Positions 10,108 through 20,387 of a DNA stretch of 64,000 nucleotides are shown here, one piece after another; position 1 is the stretch's first letter; every line of letters starts with the position of its first letter. The stretch covers positions 1,181,001 through 1,245,000 of the forward strand of contig NZ_JBAWKJ010000001.1 in assembly GCF_037095755.1 (NCBI RefSeq), written 5' to 3'. This stretch comes from Sphingopyxis sp. CCNWLW2. GTDB lineage: Bacteria; Pseudomonadota; Alphaproteobacteria; Sphingomonadales; Sphingomonadaceae. Position numbers and translations under genes: made by a program. Below the pieces are notes generated by a model. The model had not been told where the DNA came from, searched no databases, and was given only the letters and a program-made list of their open reading frames with translations.

Positions 10108-10273
10108 GGGTGTTTTCCTCGGATATTCCGGACCGCGCCCCCCGCGACCCGGCGCCTATGTGCGTTCGGCGTGCACGAAGCGCAAGGGGAAAGGCCTATT
10201 TTGCAACGCAGCTCGTCGATACCGGCTGCATCATCCGTTCGCATCGAACGGGAAATAACAGATCGTCAAACGA

Positions 10274-10307
10274 CGAAGGGCGACCCGTATTCCGAGCCGC
10301 CCCTTCG
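10274..10307 (-). terminator. Hairpin after rplO
   Basis: An imperfect inverted repeat (CGAAGGG-CG arms with one bulged base) lies just downstream of the rplO stop and is followed on the minus strand by TCGTTTG. It lacks a proper U-run, so it may only attenuate transcription into secY. The remaining roughly 165 bases to the secY start hold nothing I can identify. Confidence 0.35.
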
Positions 10308-10312
10308 CCTGA

Positions 10313-10834
10313 TTATTCCGCCTTGGCTTTGGCGCGGCGCTGGGCCTTCTTGCCTTCGCCTTCGGCCTTGGGCTCGGGCAGTTCGACCTTGCCGCCAGCC
10401 TTTTCGACCGCTTCGATCGCGCCCTTCGACGCGCCGGCAACGGCGAAGTTCAGCTTCGCGGTGAGTTCGCCCTTGGCGAGGAGGCGGACGCCGTCCTTGC
10501 CGCCACGGGCAACGCCGGCCGCCTTGAGCGCGGCGTGATCGACCACAGCCTTGGCGTCGAGCTTCTTCTCGTCGATCAGCTTCTGCACCTGACCGAGGTT
10601 CACGATCGCGAAGTCCTTCGCGAAGATGTTGTTGAAGCCGCGCTTCGGGATGCGCATGTGGAGCGGCATCTGGCCGCCCTCGAAGCCGTTGATCGCGACG
10701 CCGCTGCGGGCCTTCTGGCCCTTCTGGCCGCGGCCGGCGGTCTTGCCCTTGCCCGAACCGATGCCGCGTCCGACGCGCATACGGCCCTTGCGGGCGCCAT
10801 TGTTGTCACGAAGTTCGTTAAGCTTGATAGTCAT
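10313..10834 (-). CDS. rplO: 50S ribosomal protein L15
   Basis: Large-subunit assembly protein that reaches into the 23S rRNA core. The N-terminus has the Gly/Arg-rich stretch [20 protein letters not shown] that defines L15, then the [17 protein letters not shown] segment. At 173 residues it exceeds E. coli L15 (144) by a Glu/Lys/Ala-rich C-terminal tail after residue 150. It follows rpmD after 55 nt in the standard spc order. Confidence 0.97.
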   Translation of the reverse strand: MTIKLNELRDNNGARKGRMRVGRGIGSGKGKTAGRGQKGQKARSGVAINGFEGGQMPLHMRIPKRGFNNIFAKDFAIVNLGQVQKLIDEKKLDAKAVVDHAALKAAGVARGGKDGVRLLAKGELTAKLNFAVAGASKGAIEAVEKAGGKVELPEPKAEGEGKKAQRRAKAKAE

Positions 10835-10889
10835 TGCACTCGCTTTCGCTTTTATCGCGCTGATAAATAAGGGTCGGGTCGCGAGGGGC

Positions 10890-11075
10890 TCAGCCCTCGA
10901 CGACTTCGACCATGTGCGGCAGCTTGCGGATCATACCGCGCACTTCCGGGGTGTCGACCAGTTCGACCTCGCGGTTCATCTTGCCCAGGCCGAGGCCGGT
11001 CAGGATCGCACGCTGGCTCTTGGGACGACGGATCGGCGAACCGATCTGGCGGATCTTGATCTTCTTGTCAGCCAT
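10890..11075 (-). CDS. rpmD: 50S ribosomal protein L30
   Basis: A 61-residue protein with the L30 signature: [19 protein letters not shown] near the N-terminus and [14 protein letters not shown] near the end. It lies between rpsE and rplO, the conserved position, with only 4 nt to rpsE, so it is read from the same transcript and probably by coupled translation. Confidence 0.96.
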   Translation of the reverse strand: MADKKIKIRQIGSPIRRPKSQRAILTGLGLGKMNREVELVDTPEVRGMIRKLPHMVEVVEG

Positions 11076-11079
11076 CGTC

Positions 11080-11778
11080 TTACTCCGTCACCGCCGCGGC
11101 TTCCGCCTCGGCTGCGCGGTCGGATGCACCGCCACGCTTGATCAGGTCCGAAACCTTCTTGCCGCGGCGCTGCGCGACCGACTTCGGGCTGGTCTGCTCG
11201 CCGAGCGCTTCGAAGGTCGCACGGATCATGTTGTAGGGGTTCGAGGTGCCGACCGACTTGGTCACCACGTCGGCCACGCCCAGCGATTCGAACACGGCGC
11301 GCATCGGGCCACCGGCGATGATGCCCGTACCGGCGGGTGCCGAACGCAGCGTCACATTGCCGGCACCGAAATGGCCGCGGCCATCATGGTGCAGCGTGCG
11401 GCCATCGCGCAGCGGAACGCGAATCATCGCCTTCTTCGCGGCAGCGGTTGCCTTCGAAATGGCTTCGGGCACTTCGCGCGCCTTGCCATGACCGAAACCG
11501 GCGCGGCCCTTGCCGTCGCCGACGACGACGAGCGCGGCGAAACCGAAGCGCTTGCCGCCCTTCACGGTCTTCGAGACGCGGTTGATGTGGACGAGCTTTT
11601 CGATCAGCTCTTCGCCACCCTCTTCGTCGCGCGGGCGACGATCGTCGCGGCGGCCACGGCCACCGTCACGACCGCCACGGCCACCATCGCGGCCGCCGCC
11701 ACGGCCGCGGCGCGGAGCCTGGCCATCGGTGGGGGCTGCTTCGGGAGCGCCTTCGACGTTCTGTACTTCGTCTGCCAT
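11080..11778 (-). CDS. rpsE: 30S ribosomal protein S5 with Arg/Gly-rich N-terminal extension
   Basis: S5 shapes the mRNA entry site and decoding fidelity. The conserved domain starts near residue 58 ([20 protein letters not shown]) and includes [16 protein letters not shown]. Ahead of it is an extension of nearly 60 residues that E. coli S5 (167 residues) lacks. It has an acidic/Pro/Ala start and then [17 protein letters not shown] repeats. Such RGG tracts often bind RNA; this is an inference here. The DNA of the repeat (about 11640-11720) is low complexity. Confidence 0.97.
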   Translation of the reverse strand: MADEVQNVEGAPEAAPTDGQAPRRGRGGGRDGGRGGRDGGRGRRDDRRPRDEEGGEELIEKLVHINRVSKTVKGGKRFGFAALVVVGDGKGRAGFGHGKAREVPEAISKATAAAKKAMIRVPLRDGRTLHHDGRGHFGAGNVTLRSAPAGTGIIAGGPMRAVFESLGVADVVTKSVGTSNPYNMIRATFEALGEQTSPKSVAQRRGKKVSDLIKRGGASDRAAEAEAAAVTE

Positions 11779-11780
11779 GA

Positions 11781-12134
11781 TTAGAACTCCAATCCGCCTT
11801 CGCGAGCCGCGTCGGCCAGCGCCTTGATGCGCCCGTGGAACAGGAAACCGCCGCGGTCGAACACGACCTGCGTCACGCCCGCCTTTTTCGCGGCAGCGGC
11901 GAGGCGCTTGCCAACGTCGGCAGCCGCCGCAGTGGTCGCGCCGGTCTTACCGCGGACATCCTTGTCCAGCGTCGAGGCCGCAGCGAGCGTCTGCCCGGCA
12001 GCGTCATCGATGAGCTGTGCATAGATGTGGCGGCCCGAACGGTGCACCGACAGGCGAGCGCGGCCACCCGCGCGCTGACGGAGGGCGGTACGGACGCGCT
12101 GACGGCGTTTTTGGAAAGGGGTAAGATGTGCCAT
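11781..12134 (-). CDS. rplR: 50S ribosomal protein L18
   Basis: Binds 5S rRNA together with L5 and L25 in the central protuberance. The 117 residues equal the E. coli length. Characteristic parts are [21 protein letters not shown] at the start, [13 protein letters not shown], and the ending [20 protein letters not shown]. Two bases separate its stop from the rpsE start. Confidence 0.97.
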   Translation of the reverse strand: MAHLTPFQKRRQRVRTALRQRAGGRARLSVHRSGRHIYAQLIDDAAGQTLAAASTLDKDVRGKTGATTAAAADVGKRLAAAAKKAGVTQVVFDRGGFLFHGRIKALADAAREGGLEF

Positions 12135-12137
12135 GGC

Positions 12138-12671
12138 TTACTTCTTCTTGCCTTCTTTGCGGAAGATGTACTCGCCGCGATATTTGATGCCCTTGCCCTT
12201 ATAGGGTTCGGGCTTACGCCAACGGCGGATTTCCGCCGCGACCTGGCCGACCTTCTGCTTGTCGATGCCGCTGATCTCGATCGTCGTGTTGTCCGGCGTC
12301 TTGATCTCGATGCCTTCGGGCACCGCGAAATCGACATCATGGCTGTAGCCGAGCTGCAGCTTCAGCGTCTTGCCCTGCGAGTTGGCGCGATAGCCGACAC
12401 CGGTGATCTCGAGGACCTTGGTGAAGCCTTCGGTCACACCCGTGATCAGGTTCTGCACCAGCGTACGCTGCATGCCCCAGAAAGCGCGAGCTTCGCGGGT
12501 TGCGTTCGCGGGCTGGACCGAGATGCTGCCTTCGGCGACTTCATAGTTGATGAGGTCGGAAAGCGGCATCGCGAGCGTGCCCTTCGGTCCCTTGACCGAC
12601 AGCTGGCCGCCATCGATCGCGGCGGTGACGCCGCCCGGAATCGGTACTGCCTTTTTACCAATGCGCGACAT
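12138..12671 (-). CDS. rplF: 50S ribosomal protein L6
   Basis: L6 lies at the base of the L7/L12 stalk near the factor-binding site. The 177 residues match E. coli exactly. It starts [15 protein letters not shown] and ends with the C-terminal signature [14 protein letters not shown]. The start codon shares one base with the rpsH stop (TGATG), and 3 nt separate it from rplR. Confidence 0.98.
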   Translation of the reverse strand: MSRIGKKAVPIPGGVTAAIDGGQLSVKGPKGTLAMPLSDLINYEVAEGSISVQPANATREARAFWGMQRTLVQNLITGVTEGFTKVLEITGVGYRANSQGKTLKLQLGYSHDVDFAVPEGIEIKTPDNTTIEISGIDKQKVGQVAAEIRRWRKPEPYKGKGIKYRGEYIFRKEGKKK

Positions 12672-13075
12672 CAGAACACCTCCGCCAGCACTTCGCCGCC
12701 GACATTATGTTCGCGTGCTTCGGCGTCCGAGAGAACGCCGCGCGGGGTCGACACGATGGTGATACCAAGGCCGTTGCGAATGATCGGAAGTTCTTTCGAA
12801 CCCGAATAGACGCGGCGGCCCGGCTTCGAAACGCGCGCCACATGGCGGATCGCCGGCTGCCCTTCGAAATATTTCAGTTCGATGCGGATGCCCTTGTGCT
12901 GACCCTTGGCACCCAGCGCTTCTTCGCTGTAGCCGCGGATATAGCCTTCGCGCTGGAGAACATCGAGAACGCGGACACGCAGGGTCGAAGCCGGCGTCAG
13001 GACGCTGTCCTTCTTCGCCGTCTGGCCGTTGCGGATGCGGGTGAGCATATCACCCAGGGGATCGGTCATTGCCAT
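12671..13075 (-). CDS. rpsH: 30S ribosomal protein S8
   Basis: Primary binder of the 16S rRNA central domain and the classic translational repressor of the spc operon in E. coli. The 134-residue protein starts [18 protein letters not shown] and ends with the family motif [18 protein letters not shown]. Whether it autoregulates here cannot be judged; I did not find a clear copy of the E. coli S8 mRNA site near rplE. Confidence 0.98.
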   Translation of the reverse strand: MAMTDPLGDMLTRIRNGQTAKKDSVLTPASTLRVRVLDVLQREGYIRGYSEEALGAKGQHKGIRIELKYFEGQPAIRHVARVSKPGRRVYSGSKELPIIRNGLGITIVSTPRGVLSDAEAREHNVGGEVLAEVF

Positions 13076-13087
13076 CTTGTCAGTCCC

Positions 13088-13393
13088 TTACCAGCTCGAC
13101 TTCACAACACCGGGGATCAGGCCCTTGTTGGCCAGATCGCGGAGCTGGATACGGCACAGCCGGAATTTGCGATAATAAGCGCGCGGGCGCCCCGTCAGCT
13201 CGCACCGGTTACGGATGCGGGTCGGGTTACCATTGCGCGGGATTTCCGCCATCTTGAGGCGCGCGATCAGACGCTCGCCATCGTCGAGCGAGCTGTCCGC
13301 TGCAATCGCCTTCAGCTTCGCGTAACGGCCGGCGTATTTCTTCACCAGCTGCTTGCGACGCTCGTTCTTGTTTACCGAACTCAGTTTCGCCAT
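13088..13393 (-). CDS. rpsN: 30S ribosomal protein S14
   Basis: A 101-residue S14 of the zinc-free type: the CxxC pairs of the short form are missing. The C-terminal signature [21 protein letters not shown] is clear. It assembles into the 30S head. It sits between rplE and rpsH in standard order with 12 nt to rpsH. Confidence 0.97.
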   Translation of the reverse strand: MAKLSSVNKNERRKQLVKKYAGRYAKLKAIAADSSLDDGERLIARLKMAEIPRNGNPTRIRNRCELTGRPRAYYRKFRLCRIQLRDLANKGLIPGVVKSSW

Positions 13394-13443
13394 GACTTAA
13401 GTTCTCTTTCCTTCTTGAAAGAGCCTGCCTGGTCCCAAAGGGA

Positions 13444-14022
13444 TCAGGCGGCTTCCTTTTCCTGCGCTTCGATCGGGAAGGGGAAGCCGAACAGCTTGAG
13501 CAGTTCGCGGGCTTCATCGTCCGTACGGGCGGTGGTGGTGACGATCACGTCCATGCCGCGCACCTGGTCGATGCGGTCATAGTTGATCTCGGGGAAGATG
13601 ATCTGCTCTTTCAGGCCCATGGCATAGTTGCCACGGCCGTCGAAGCTCGTCGCCGACACGCCGCGGAAGTCGCGGATGCGCGGCATTGCGATCGTGATCA
13701 GGCGATCGAGGAATTCATACATGCGTTCGCGGCGCAGGGTCACCTTGCAGCCGATCGGCATGCCTTCGCGCAGCTTGAACTGTGCGATCGACTTCTTCGC
13801 CTTGGTCACGACAGGCTTCTGGCCGGCGATGAGTTCCATCTCGGCAGCCGCCGATTCGACCTTCTTCTTGTCCTGCGTGGCTTCGCCGACGCCCATGTTG
13901 AGCGTGATCTTTTCGATCTTCGGCACTTCCATCGCATTCTTGTAACCGAACTTCTCGGTCATCGCCTTGACGATCACATCGTCATAGCGAGTGCGCATGC
14001 GCGGGGTGTAATTGTCAGCCAT
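13444..14022 (-). CDS. rplE: 50S ribosomal protein L5
   Basis: Binds 5S rRNA and contacts the P-site tRNA. The 192 residues contain [15 protein letters not shown] and the [18 protein letters not shown] stretch typical of L5. Its first 8 bases overlap the end of rplX, so translation of the two is coupled. The N- and C-termini are each a few residues longer than in E. coli (179). Confidence 0.97.
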   Translation of the reverse strand: MADNYTPRMRTRYDDVIVKAMTEKFGYKNAMEVPKIEKITLNMGVGEATQDKKKVESAAAEMELIAGQKPVVTKAKKSIAQFKLREGMPIGCKVTLRRERMYEFLDRLITIAMPRIRDFRGVSATSFDGRGNYAMGLKEQIIFPEINYDRIDQVRGMDVIVTTTARTDDEARELLKLFGFPFPIEAQEKEAA

Positions 14023-14332
14023 TGAGCGTCTCCCCGGACTTCACGGCCACGCGGACCTTCTTGCCGTCCTTGGTTTCAAAACGAACGCGCGTCGGCTTGC
14101 CGGTCTTGGGATCGGCAATCGCGACCTTGCTCGCGTACAGCGGCGCTTCCTTGCGCTCCAGGCCACCCTGCGGGTTGGTCTGGCTCGGCTTGCGGTGGCG
14201 CGTGATGACGTTGACGCCAGCGACGACGACCTTGCCGTCTTTCGGCAGGCTCTGCGTCACTTCACCGGTCTTGCCCTTGTCCTTGCCGGACAGGATGACA
14301 ACCGTGTCGCCCTTCTTGATCTTGTTCGCCAT
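14015..14332 (-). CDS. rplX: 50S ribosomal protein L24
   Basis: Early assembly protein that nucleates folding of 23S rRNA domain I. The 105 residues start with [19 protein letters not shown], the KOW motif, followed by the [17 protein letters not shown] segment. It lies 2 nt after rplN and overlaps the rplE start by 8 nt. Confidence 0.97.
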   Translation of the reverse strand: MANKIKKGDTVVILSGKDKGKTGEVTQSLPKDGKVVVAGVNVITRHRKPSQTNPQGGLERKEAPLYASKVAIADPKTGKPTRVRFETKDGKKVRVAVKSGETLNG

Positions 14333-14334
14333 GG

Positions 14335-14703
14335 TCAGAGCACCTCCGGCGCCAGGCTGATGATCTTCATATAGCCACGGCCGCGCAGTTCGCGGACGAC
14401 GGGGCCGAAGATACGGGTGCCGATCGGCTCCTCGTTCTTGTTGACGAGCACGGCGGCGTTGCTGTCGAAACGGATGACCGAGCCATCGGCGCGGCGCACG
14501 TCCTTCGCGGTGCGAACGATAACGGCGCGATGCACGTCACCCTTCTTCACCTTGCCGCGGGGCTGGGCTTCCTTGATCGACACGACGATCACGTCGCCCA
14601 CGCCGGCGGTGCGACGCTTCGACCCGCCGAGCACCTTGATGCACTGGACGCGCTTGGCACCGCTGTTGTCAGCGACTTCCAATTGTGACTGCATCTGGAT
14701 CAT
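14335..14703 (-). CDS. rplN: 50S ribosomal protein L14
   Basis: L14 sits at the subunit interface and is the docking point of silencing factors such as RsfS. The 122-residue product opens [18 protein letters not shown], almost identical to the family consensus, and ends with the [16 protein letters not shown] stretch. It follows rpsQ after 60 nt, one of the longer gaps in this part of the cluster. Confidence 0.98.
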   Translation of the reverse strand: MIQMQSQLEVADNSGAKRVQCIKVLGGSKRRTAGVGDVIVVSIKEAQPRGKVKKGDVHRAVIVRTAKDVRRADGSVIRFDSNAAVLVNKNEEPIGTRIFGPVVRELRGRGYMKIISLAPEVL

Positions 14704-14763
14704 CGATGCATTTCCTTCTCTTTTGGCCTACCGGGATGCCCCGGCGGTTCCGTGAAACTCAGC

Positions 14764-15033
14764 TTAGGCGTCAGCAGCCGTCTTGGGCTTGCTGTGGGTG
14801 TCGACCTTGTCGAGCACCTTCCACGTCTTCAGCTTCGAAATCGGCTTCGTTTCCTCGATGCGGACGGTTTCGCCAGCCTTGATGGCGTTGTCCTCATCGT
14901 GGGCGTGATACTTTTTCGAGCGGCGGATGATCTTGCCGTACAGAGGGTGCTTCACCTTCCGTTCGACCTTCACCACGACGGTCTTGTCGCCCTTGTCGGA
15001 CACCACCGTACCGGTCAGAATGCGCTTCGGCAT
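14764..15033 (-). CDS. rpsQ: 30S ribosomal protein S17
   Basis: An 89-residue OB-fold protein that binds the 5' domain of 16S r[22 protein letters not shown] is the usual start and [18 protein letters not shown] the usual second half. It is encoded 11 nt after rpmC. Confidence 0.97.
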   Translation of the reverse strand: MPKRILTGTVVSDKGDKTVVVKVERKVKHPLYGKIIRRSKKYHAHDEDNAIKAGETVRIEETKPISKLKTWKVLDKVDTHSKPKTAADA

Positions 15034-15044
15034 CGATAGTCTCC

Positions 15045-15248
15045 TTACTTCGCGGCCGAGCGCGTGCGCTCGGTCTGCTGCGTCTTGATGCGGGCGATCG
15101 AGCGCCGCACTTCCTTGACGCGCGATGCTTTTTCAAGCTGGCCGGTGGCCGCCTGGAAGCGGAGGTTGAACGCCTCGCGCTTCAGTTCGCCAAGCTGTTC
15201 GGCGAGCTGGTCGTCGGTCTTGGCCTTGAAATCTTCGGTCTTGGCCAT
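15045..15248 (-). CDS. rpmC: 50S ribosomal protein L29
   Basis: A 67-residue two-helix protein at the polypeptide exit tunnel, where signal recognition particle and trigger factor dock. [20 protein letters not shown] and [10 protein letters not shown] are the diagnostic stretches. It starts 4 nt after rplP. Confidence 0.96.
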   Translation of the reverse strand: MAKTEDFKAKTDDQLAEQLGELKREAFNLRFQAATGQLEKASRVKEVRRSIARIKTQQTERTRSAAK

Positions 15249-15252
15249 GTCC

Positions 15253-15684
15253 TTAGCCCTCCAGGTGCGAGGTGTCGCCGAGACGGGCGATCACCTTCGT
15301 CTTGATCGGCAGCTTCATCGCGGCGCGTTCGAACGCCAGCGCGGCCACGGGGCCGGGAACGCCGTCGAGTTCGAACAGGATGCGACCCGGCTTCACGCGA
15401 GCGGCCCAGAATTCCGGCGAACCCTTGCCCTTACCCATACGGACTTCGGCAGGCTTCGACGACACGGGGACGTCGGGGAAGATGCGGATCCACAAACGGC
15501 CCTGACGCTTGATCGCGCGGCTGATCGCACGGCGAGCCGCTTCGATCTGGCGTGCGGTGATCCGCTCGGGTTCCATTGCCTTCAGCCCGTAAGAGCCGAA
15601 GTTCAGGCTGGTCCCACCCTTGGCATTGCCATGGATGCGGCCTTTGAAAGCCTTGCGGAACTTGGTTTTTTTCGGTTGCAGCAT
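15253..15684 (-). CDS. rplP: 50S ribosomal protein L16
   Basis: L16 helps place the A-site tRNA and is needed for peptidyl transferase activity. The 143 residues begin [16 protein letters not shown] and include the [22 protein letters not shown] and [20 protein letters not shown] motifs (each read in part here). It lies between rpsC and rpmC in standard order. Confidence 0.98.
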   Translation of the reverse strand: MLQPKKTKFRKAFKGRIHGNAKGGTSLNFGSYGLKAMEPERITARQIEAARRAISRAIKRQGRLWIRIFPDVPVSSKPAEVRMGKGKGSPEFWAARVKPGRILFELDGVPGPVAALAFERAAMKLPIKTKVIARLGDTSHLEG

Positions 15685-15695
15685 GTCAGCAGTCC

Positions 15696-16403
15696 TTAGC
15701 GGCGATCTTCACGAGCCGGACGGACGCCGGTCGTCTGTGCGTCGAGCATCAGACGGTCGGTCGCCATCGGGTCGTGGCCGAGAATCTCGCCCTTGAAGAT
15801 CCACACCTTGATCCCGCACACGCCATAGGCGGTGTGGGCGGTCGATTCGGCATAGTCGACGTTGGCGCGCAGCGTGTGAAGCGGCACCCGGCCTTCGCGG
15901 TACCATTCGGTACGCGCGATTTCCGCGCCGCCGAGACGGCCGGCGCAGTTGATGCGGATGCCTTCGGCGCCCAGACGCATCGCCGACTGAACCGCACGCT
16001 TCATGGCGCGACGGAACGCGACGCGGCGTTCAAGCTGGTCGGCAATGCCCTGGCCGACGAGCTTGGCGTCGACTTCGGGCTTGCGGATTTCGACGATGTT
16101 CAGCGACACGTCGCTGCCCGTCAGTTCACCGAGCTTCTTGCGCAGCTTTTCGATGTCCGCGCCCTTCTTGCCGATGATGACGCCCGGACGGGCGGCATAG
16201 ATCGAGACGCGGCACAGCTTGGCCGGACGTTCGATCACGACCTTCGAGATCGCGGCCTGCGGCAGGTTCTTGAACACATACTGGCGGATCTTCAGATCCT
16301 CGACCAGCATGCGGCCATAGTCCTGGCCTTCGGCGAACCAGCGGCTGTCCCAGGTGCGGTTGACCTGCAGGCGCAGGCCGATCGGATTGCTCTTCTGGCC
16401 CAT
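15696..16403 (-). CDS. rpsC: 30S ribosomal protein S3
   Basis: Forms part of the mRNA entry tunnel and its helicase activity. The start at 16403 gives the conserved [20 protein letters not shown] opening; the open frame upstream of it overlaps rplV and is not coding. The 235 residues include the KH domain GXXG-type loop ([19 protein letters not shown]) and the C-terminal YADYGVKVW-like [20 protein letters not shown] region. Confidence 0.97.
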   Translation of the reverse strand: MGQKSNPIGLRLQVNRTWDSRWFAEGQDYGRMLVEDLKIRQYVFKNLPQAAISKVVIERPAKLCRVSIYAARPGVIIGKKGADIEKLRKKLGELTGSDVSLNIVEIRKPEVDAKLVGQGIADQLERRVAFRRAMKRAVQSAMRLGAEGIRINCAGRLGGAEIARTEWYREGRVPLHTLRANVDYAESTAHTAYGVCGIKVWIFKGEILGHDPMATDRLMLDAQTTGVRPAREDRR

Positions 16404-16404
16404 C

Positions 16405-16785
16405 TTACGCCTCTTCTTCCTGTTCGCGCACGACAATGCGGATGCGGCTGAACGGCTTGACGATCCGGGTCGACTTGCCGCGGCCACGTGCGTGCCAGCG
16501 CTTCATCGAGATCGACTTGCCCACGCTCGCTTCCTTGATGACGAGCGCATCAACGTCGAGGTTGTGGTTGTTTTCCGCGTTGGCGACGGCGCTGGCGAGA
16601 ACCTTGCGCACGTCGACAGCCATCGCCTTCTTCGAGAAGGTGAGGATGTTCATCGCGTCTTCGACCTTGCGGCCGCGGATCAGTGCGGCAACGAGGTTCA
16701 GCTTCTGCGCCGAACCGCGGATCTGCGTGCCGACCGAGAGTGCCTCGTTATCCGCAACGCGGCGGGGGGACTTTTCCTTGCCCAT
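16405..16785 (-). CDS. rplV: 50S ribosomal protein L22
   Basis: Lines the exit tunnel with an extended beta hairpin. The 126 residues contain [37 protein letters not shown] and the hairpin segment [19 protein letters not shown]. It shares one base with the rpsS stop and ends 1 nt before the rpsC start. Confidence 0.97.
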   Translation of the reverse strand: MGKEKSPRRVADNEALSVGTQIRGSAQKLNLVAALIRGRKVEDAMNILTFSKKAMAVDVRKVLASAVANAENNHNLDVDALVIKEASVGKSISMKRWHARGRGKSTRIVKPFSRIRIVVREQEEEA

Positions 16786-17060
16786 TAGCGTTTGCCCTTC
16801 TTGTCGGCAGCGTGACCGGGGAAGAAGCGCGTCGGCGCAAATTCACCCAGCTTCATGCCGACCATGTCTTCGTTCACCGACACCGGCACGAACTTGCGGC
16901 CGTTGTAGACGTTGAAGGTCAGCCCCACGAACTGCGGCAGGATGGTGGACCGACGCGACCAGGTCTTGATCGGGGCATTGCTGCCGCCGTCCTGGGCCGT
17001 TTCGGCTTTCTTGAGCAGATGGAGGTCCACGAAAGGACCCTTCCAGACCGAGCGAGCCAT
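16785..17060 (-). CDS. rpsS: 30S ribosomal protein S19
   Basis: Part of the 30S head near the A-site finger bridge. The 91-residue protein begins [20 protein letters not shown] and carries the [21 protein letters not shown] signature (family wording) before the Lys-rich end. It follows rplB after 3 nt. Confidence 0.97.
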   Translation of the reverse strand: MARSVWKGPFVDLHLLKKAETAQDGGSNAPIKTWSRRSTILPQFVGLTFNVYNGRKFVPVSVNEDMVGMKLGEFAPTRFFPGHAADKKGKR

Positions 17061-17063
17061 GGC

Positions 17064-17900
17064 TTACCTCTTCTTCTTCGCGTGACGCGACCGGATGATC
17101 ATCTTGTCGGTCGACTTGTTGTGGCGCGTACGCGCACCCTTCGTCGGCTTGCCCCACGGGGTAACCGGGTGACGGCCGCCCGAGGTACGGCCTTCGCCGC
17201 CGCCATGCGGGTGATCGACCGGGTTCTTCGCGACACCGCGGGTCAGCGGGCGCTTGCCGAGCCAGCGGCCACGGCCGGCCTTGCCGAGGTTGGTGTTCTG
17301 GTTGTCGGGGTTCGACACCGCACCAACCGTGCCCATGCACTCGCCGCGAATGTAACGCTGCTCGCCCGAACCGAGACGCACGATGACGAGACCGCGGTCA
17401 CGACCGACGACCTGTGCATAGGTGCCAGCCGAACGGGCGATCTGGCCACCCTTGCCCGGCTTCATCTCGATATTGTGGACGATCGTGCCGACGGGCATCT
17501 GCGACAATTCCATCGCATTGCCCGGCTTCACGTCGGTCTTCTTACCGGCAACGACGGTGTCGCCAACGGCCAGACGCTGCGGCGCCAGGATGTAGGTCTG
17601 CTCACCGTCTTCATACTTGACGAGTGCGATGAACGCCGTGCGGTTGGGGTCATATTCCAGACGCTCGACGGTAGCCGGCATGTCCCACTTGCGACGCTTG
17701 AAGTCGATGAAGCGGTACTTCTGCTTGTGGCCACCAGCGATACCGCGCGAGGTCACATGACCCTTGTTGTTGCGGCCACCGGTCTTGTTCTTGCCTTCGG
17801 TCAGCGCCTTGACGGGCTTGCCCTTCCACAGCGACGACTTGTCGACGAGGATCAGGCCGCGCTGCGCGGGGCTGGTCGGATTATAGGATTTAAGTGCCAT
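17064..17900 (-). CDS. rplB: 50S ribosomal protein L2
   Basis: Essential for subunit association and peptidyl transfer. The 278 residues contain the family landmarks [19 protein letters not shown] and the C-terminal [20 protein letters not shown], which includes the histidine important for activity (corresponding to His229 in E. coli). It lies 21 nt after rplW. Confidence 0.98.
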   Translation of the reverse strand: MALKSYNPTSPAQRGLILVDKSSLWKGKPVKALTEGKNKTGGRNNKGHVTSRGIAGGHKQKYRFIDFKRRKWDMPATVERLEYDPNRTAFIALVKYEDGEQTYILAPQRLAVGDTVVAGKKTDVKPGNAMELSQMPVGTIVHNIEMKPGKGGQIARSAGTYAQVVGRDRGLVIVRLGSGEQRYIRGECMGTVGAVSNPDNQNTNLGKAGRGRWLGKRPLTRGVAKNPVDHPHGGGEGRTSGGRHPVTPWGKPTKGARTRHNKSTDKMIIRSRHAKKKR

Positions 17901-17921
17901 TTTCTCTGCCTTTTCCTACAA

Positions 17922-18230
17922 TCAGACGCCGGTCGTGACGTCGATCGTCTGGCCTTCGGCCAGGCGAACGATCGCCTTCTTCACGTCGCTGCGGGTGTAG
18001 GGCTTGCCCTTCCAGCGCTTGGTCTTGCCCTTGGTGATCAGCGTGTTGACGCTGAGAACCTTGACATCGAACAGCGCCTCGACGGCGGCCTTGATCGCGG
18101 GCTTGGTTGCGTCGTTCGCAACCTTGAACACCACGGCGTCATTTTCGCTGAGCAGCGTCGACTTTTCAGTGATCACCGGAGCGAGGATCACGTCATAGTG
18201 ACGCGCGTCGACTGTTTTTGCCTTAGCCAT
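17922..18230 (-). CDS. rplW: 50S ribosomal protein L23
   Basis: Exit-tunnel rim protein that docks trigger factor and SRP. The 102 residues show [21 protein letters not shown] and the loop with [20 protein letters not shown]. The start overlaps the rplD end by 8 nt, so translation is coupled. Confidence 0.97.
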   Translation of the reverse strand: MAKAKTVDARHYDVILAPVITEKSTLLSENDAVVFKVANDATKPAIKAAVEALFDVKVLSVNTLITKGKTKRWKGKPYTRSDVKKAIVRLAEGQTIDVTTGV

Positions 18231-18849
18231 TGAAGCGTGCCTCCAGCTTTTCGAGGCCGGCGCGGGTCAGAACCAGCGTATCGGCGCGCAAAATGTCATA
18301 GACGTTGGCACCCATCGCCGGCATCGAGTCGATGCCGATGAGGTTGGCCGACGCCATGGCGAAGCTTTCGTGCACTGCATCACCGTCGATGAAGAGTGCA
18401 CGATTGCCGAGTTCGAGCTTGCCGAGCTGGCCGGCGAGCGCCTTGGTCTTGGCGTCCTTGAGCTCGAGCGTGTCGAGAACGAGGATTTTGCCGCCCTTCG
18501 CCTTGTCGCTCAGTGCCATTTTCAGGCCGAGCGTGCGGATCTTCTTGTTCAGCGAGTGGCCGAAAGTGCGGGCACGCGGGCCATGTGCCTTGCCGCCGCC
18601 GATGAAGATCGGAGCTGCGCGATCGCCGTGACGAGCCGTACCGCCGCCCTTCTGGCGCCCGAACTTCTTGCCGGTGCGCGACACGTCGCTGCGTTCGCGG
18701 GCGGCGCGAGCCGGACCACGGCGCTTTTCGAGCTGCCAGCTGACGACACGGTGAAGGATGTCGGCACGCGGGTCGACGCCGAACACATCGTCGTTAAGAT
18801 CGATGTCCGCGCCGGCCTTGCCGTCGATGGTGTGAACCTTGACCTTCAT
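18223..18849 (-). CDS. rplD: 50S ribosomal protein L4
   Basis: Tunnel-constriction protein and, in E. coli, repressor of the S10 operon. The 208-residue product includes the extended loop region [19 protein letters not shown] and the [20 protein letters not shown] stretch. It follows rplC after 2 nt. The L4 autoregulatory leader known from gammaproteobacteria was not recognised upstream of rpsJ. Confidence 0.97.
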   Translation of the reverse strand: MKVKVHTIDGKAGADIDLNDDVFGVDPRADILHRVVSWQLEKRRGPARAARERSDVSRTGKKFGRQKGGGTARHGDRAAPIFIGGGKAHGPRARTFGHSLNKKIRTLGLKMALSDKAKGGKILVLDTLELKDAKTKALAGQLGKLELGNRALFIDGDAVHESFAMASANLIGIDSMPAMGANVYDILRADTLVLTRAGLEKLEARFNG

Positions 18850-18851
18850 GA

Positions 18852-19628
18852 TCAGGACTCCTGTGCGCCGTCGGTGGTGGCAGTGTCGACCACGGTTTCT
18901 TCAACCGGGGTTTCCACGGGCGCATCAGCCGGGGCTTCTTGATTGGCGTTCGCTGCGCTCTTGATGCCCGCCGGATAGGGGGCCTCGGGGTGGCGCGGCA
19001 GCTTGACCGCATCGCGGACCATCAGCCAGCCGCCCTTCGAGCCAGGGACCGAGCCCTTGACGAAGAGAAGGCCGCGCTCGACGTCGGTGCGGACGATTTC
19101 GAGATTCTGCTGGGTGCGGTTGCGGGCGCCCATGTGGCCGGCCATCTTCTTGTTCTTGAAGACGCGTCCCGGATCCTGGCGGTTACCGGTCGAACCGTGC
19201 GCACGGTGGCTGATCGAAACACCGTGGGTCGCGCGCATACCGCCGAAACCCCAGCGCTTCATCGCACCGGCAAAGCCCTTACCCTGGGTCACGCCCTGGA
19301 TGTCGACGATCTGGCCAGCGACGAAATGGTCGGCCGACAGTTCGGCGCCGACGTCGAGCGTCGCGTCGTCGGCGACGCGGAATTCGACGACCTTCGCCTT
19401 GGGTTCGACTTCGGCCTTGCCGAAAGCGCCACGCTGCGGCTTCGCAACATTCTTCGCCTTCGCCGAGCCGGCACCGAGCTGAACGGCCACATAGCCGTCA
19501 CGTTCTTGTTCGCGCACAGAAATGACCTGACAGCCTTCGAGACTCAGGACGGTGACGGGCACGTGGCGGCCGTCGTCCTGAAACAGGCGGGTCATCCCCA
19601 TTTTCTTCGCGATCACGCCAGTCCGCAT
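18852..19628 (-). CDS. rplC: 50S ribosomal protein L3 with long acidic C-terminal tail
   Basis: One of the first 23S rRNA binders in assembly, reaching the peptidyl transferase centre. The start at 19628 gives [20 protein letters not shown] and leaves an AGGAG sequence 7 nt upstream; an in-frame ATG six bases earlier is too close to that sequence. The core contains [21 protein letters not shown]. The 258-residue protein is about 45 longer than E. coli L3 because of an Ala/Glu/Pro/Val-rich tail from residue 210. Upstream is an unusual 299-nt gap to rpsJ. Confidence 0.97.
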   Translation of the reverse strand: MRTGVIAKKMGMTRLFQDDGRHVPVTVLSLEGCQVISVREQERDGYVAVQLGAGSAKAKNVAKPQRGAFGKAEVEPKAKVVEFRVADDATLDVGAELSADHFVAGQIVDIQGVTQGKGFAGAMKRWGFGGMRATHGVSISHRAHGSTGNRQDPGRVFKNKKMAGHMGARNRTQQNLEIVRTDVERGLLFVKGSVPGSKGGWLMVRDAVKLPRHPEAPYPAGIKSAANANQEAPADAPVETPVEETVVDTATTDGAQES

Positions 19629-19927
19629 GATCATACTCCTCAACAGAGGCCGGGCGGACCATTCCGCACGGCGTGTGGGACCCCATCAAGGCGAACCCCG
19701 ACGAGAACCCTCCCAGCCCAAAATTTCGATGCATCGCCCCGTCCGGGCTGAGGTGCCGCCATCCCGAAGGAGAAGCGGCGAGACGGGGGACGCAGCCCGG
19801 TCTGGATGTTTCCGAAGAAACGACCGGCGGTATCCACCCTATCGTCGGTCCGGATCGCGCCGGACAATGCAGTCACCGAAGTGTCCTGCCGATAGAGACC
19901 CCGGATCAGATCCGGGGCTGCGTTGGC
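19629..19927. other. 299-bp spacer between rpsJ and rplC
   Basis: These genes are normally almost adjacent. The gap has no convincing open reading frame. Next to rpsJ it holds a perfect 9-1-9 palindrome (listed separately) of the same type as the dispersed intergenic repeats in this window. No terminator U-run and no clear promoter were seen, so the cluster is probably still co-transcribed. Confidence 0.7.
19899..19917. repeat. Palindrome of the CCGGATCAAGTCCGG repeat family, copy in S10 cluster
   Basis: CCCCGGATC-A-GATCCGGGG is a perfect palindrome. It matches one half of the two-hairpin elements at 37083-37152, 45154-45226 and 60037-60124. This copy is a solitary half element and lies within the ribosomal protein cluster just after rpsJ. 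Confidence 0.75.
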
Positions 19928-20239
19928 TTAGGCCAACTTGATCTCAACATTCACGCCCGCGGCGAGGTCGAGCTTCATCAGCGCGTCGACCGTCTGCGGG
20001 GTGGGCTGCACGATGTCGAGCAGCCGCTTGTGGGTACGCACCTCGAACTGCTCGCGCGACTTCTTGTCGACATGCGGGCCGCGGTTCACGGTGAATTTTT
20101 CAATACGCGTCGGAAGCGGGATCGGGCCGCGAATAAGCGCTCCGGTACGACGTGCCGTGTCGGCAATGTCGGTGGTGGCCTGATCGAGCACGCGGTGATC
20201 AAAGGCCTTCAGGCGAATGCGAATATTCTGCGTTTCCAT
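19928..20239 (-). CDS. rpsJ: 30S ribosomal protein S10
   Basis: Part of the 30S head and, as NusE, of antitermination complexes with NusB/NusG. The 103 residues equal the E. coli length. [40 protein letters not shown] and [17 protein letters not shown] (adjacent) are clear. It is separated from tuf by 148 nt containing a stem-loop and from rplC by 299 nt, so it stands slightly apart in the cluster. Confidence 0.98.
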   Translation of the reverse strand: METQNIRIRLKAFDHRVLDQATTDIADTARRTGALIRGPIPLPTRIEKFTVNRGPHVDKKSREQFEVRTHKRLLDIVQPTPQTVDALMKLDLAAGVNVEIKLA

Positions 20240-20342
20240 GACTGTTCCAGTCGAATCCCGTCTAACGATGCGAAAGAGCCGAAATGGCCTGCTCCGATTT
20301 CCGCATGGAAACCGGATCGGCCATCAAAATTCTTTAAGCTAC

Positions 20343-20376
20343 GAGCCGCGCGAATCGCTTCCGAATCGCGCGGCTC
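20343..20376 (-). terminator. Stem-loop between tuf and rpsJ
   Basis: A perfect 11-bp stem (GAGCCGCGCGA and its complement) with a 12-nt loop lies about 12 nt after the tuf stop codon. It is followed on the minus strand by GTAGCTTAAAGAATTTTG, which lacks a tight U-run. It could be a partial terminator between the str and S10 parts of the cluster or an mRNA 3'-end stabiliser. Confidence 0.5.
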
Positions 20377-20387
20377 GCGGCCCTATA

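Noticed and set aside
20240..20342. L4-type S10 operon leader
   Set aside because: The spacer upstream of rpsJ is short and shows none of the gammaproteobacterial leader hairpins that I could recognise.
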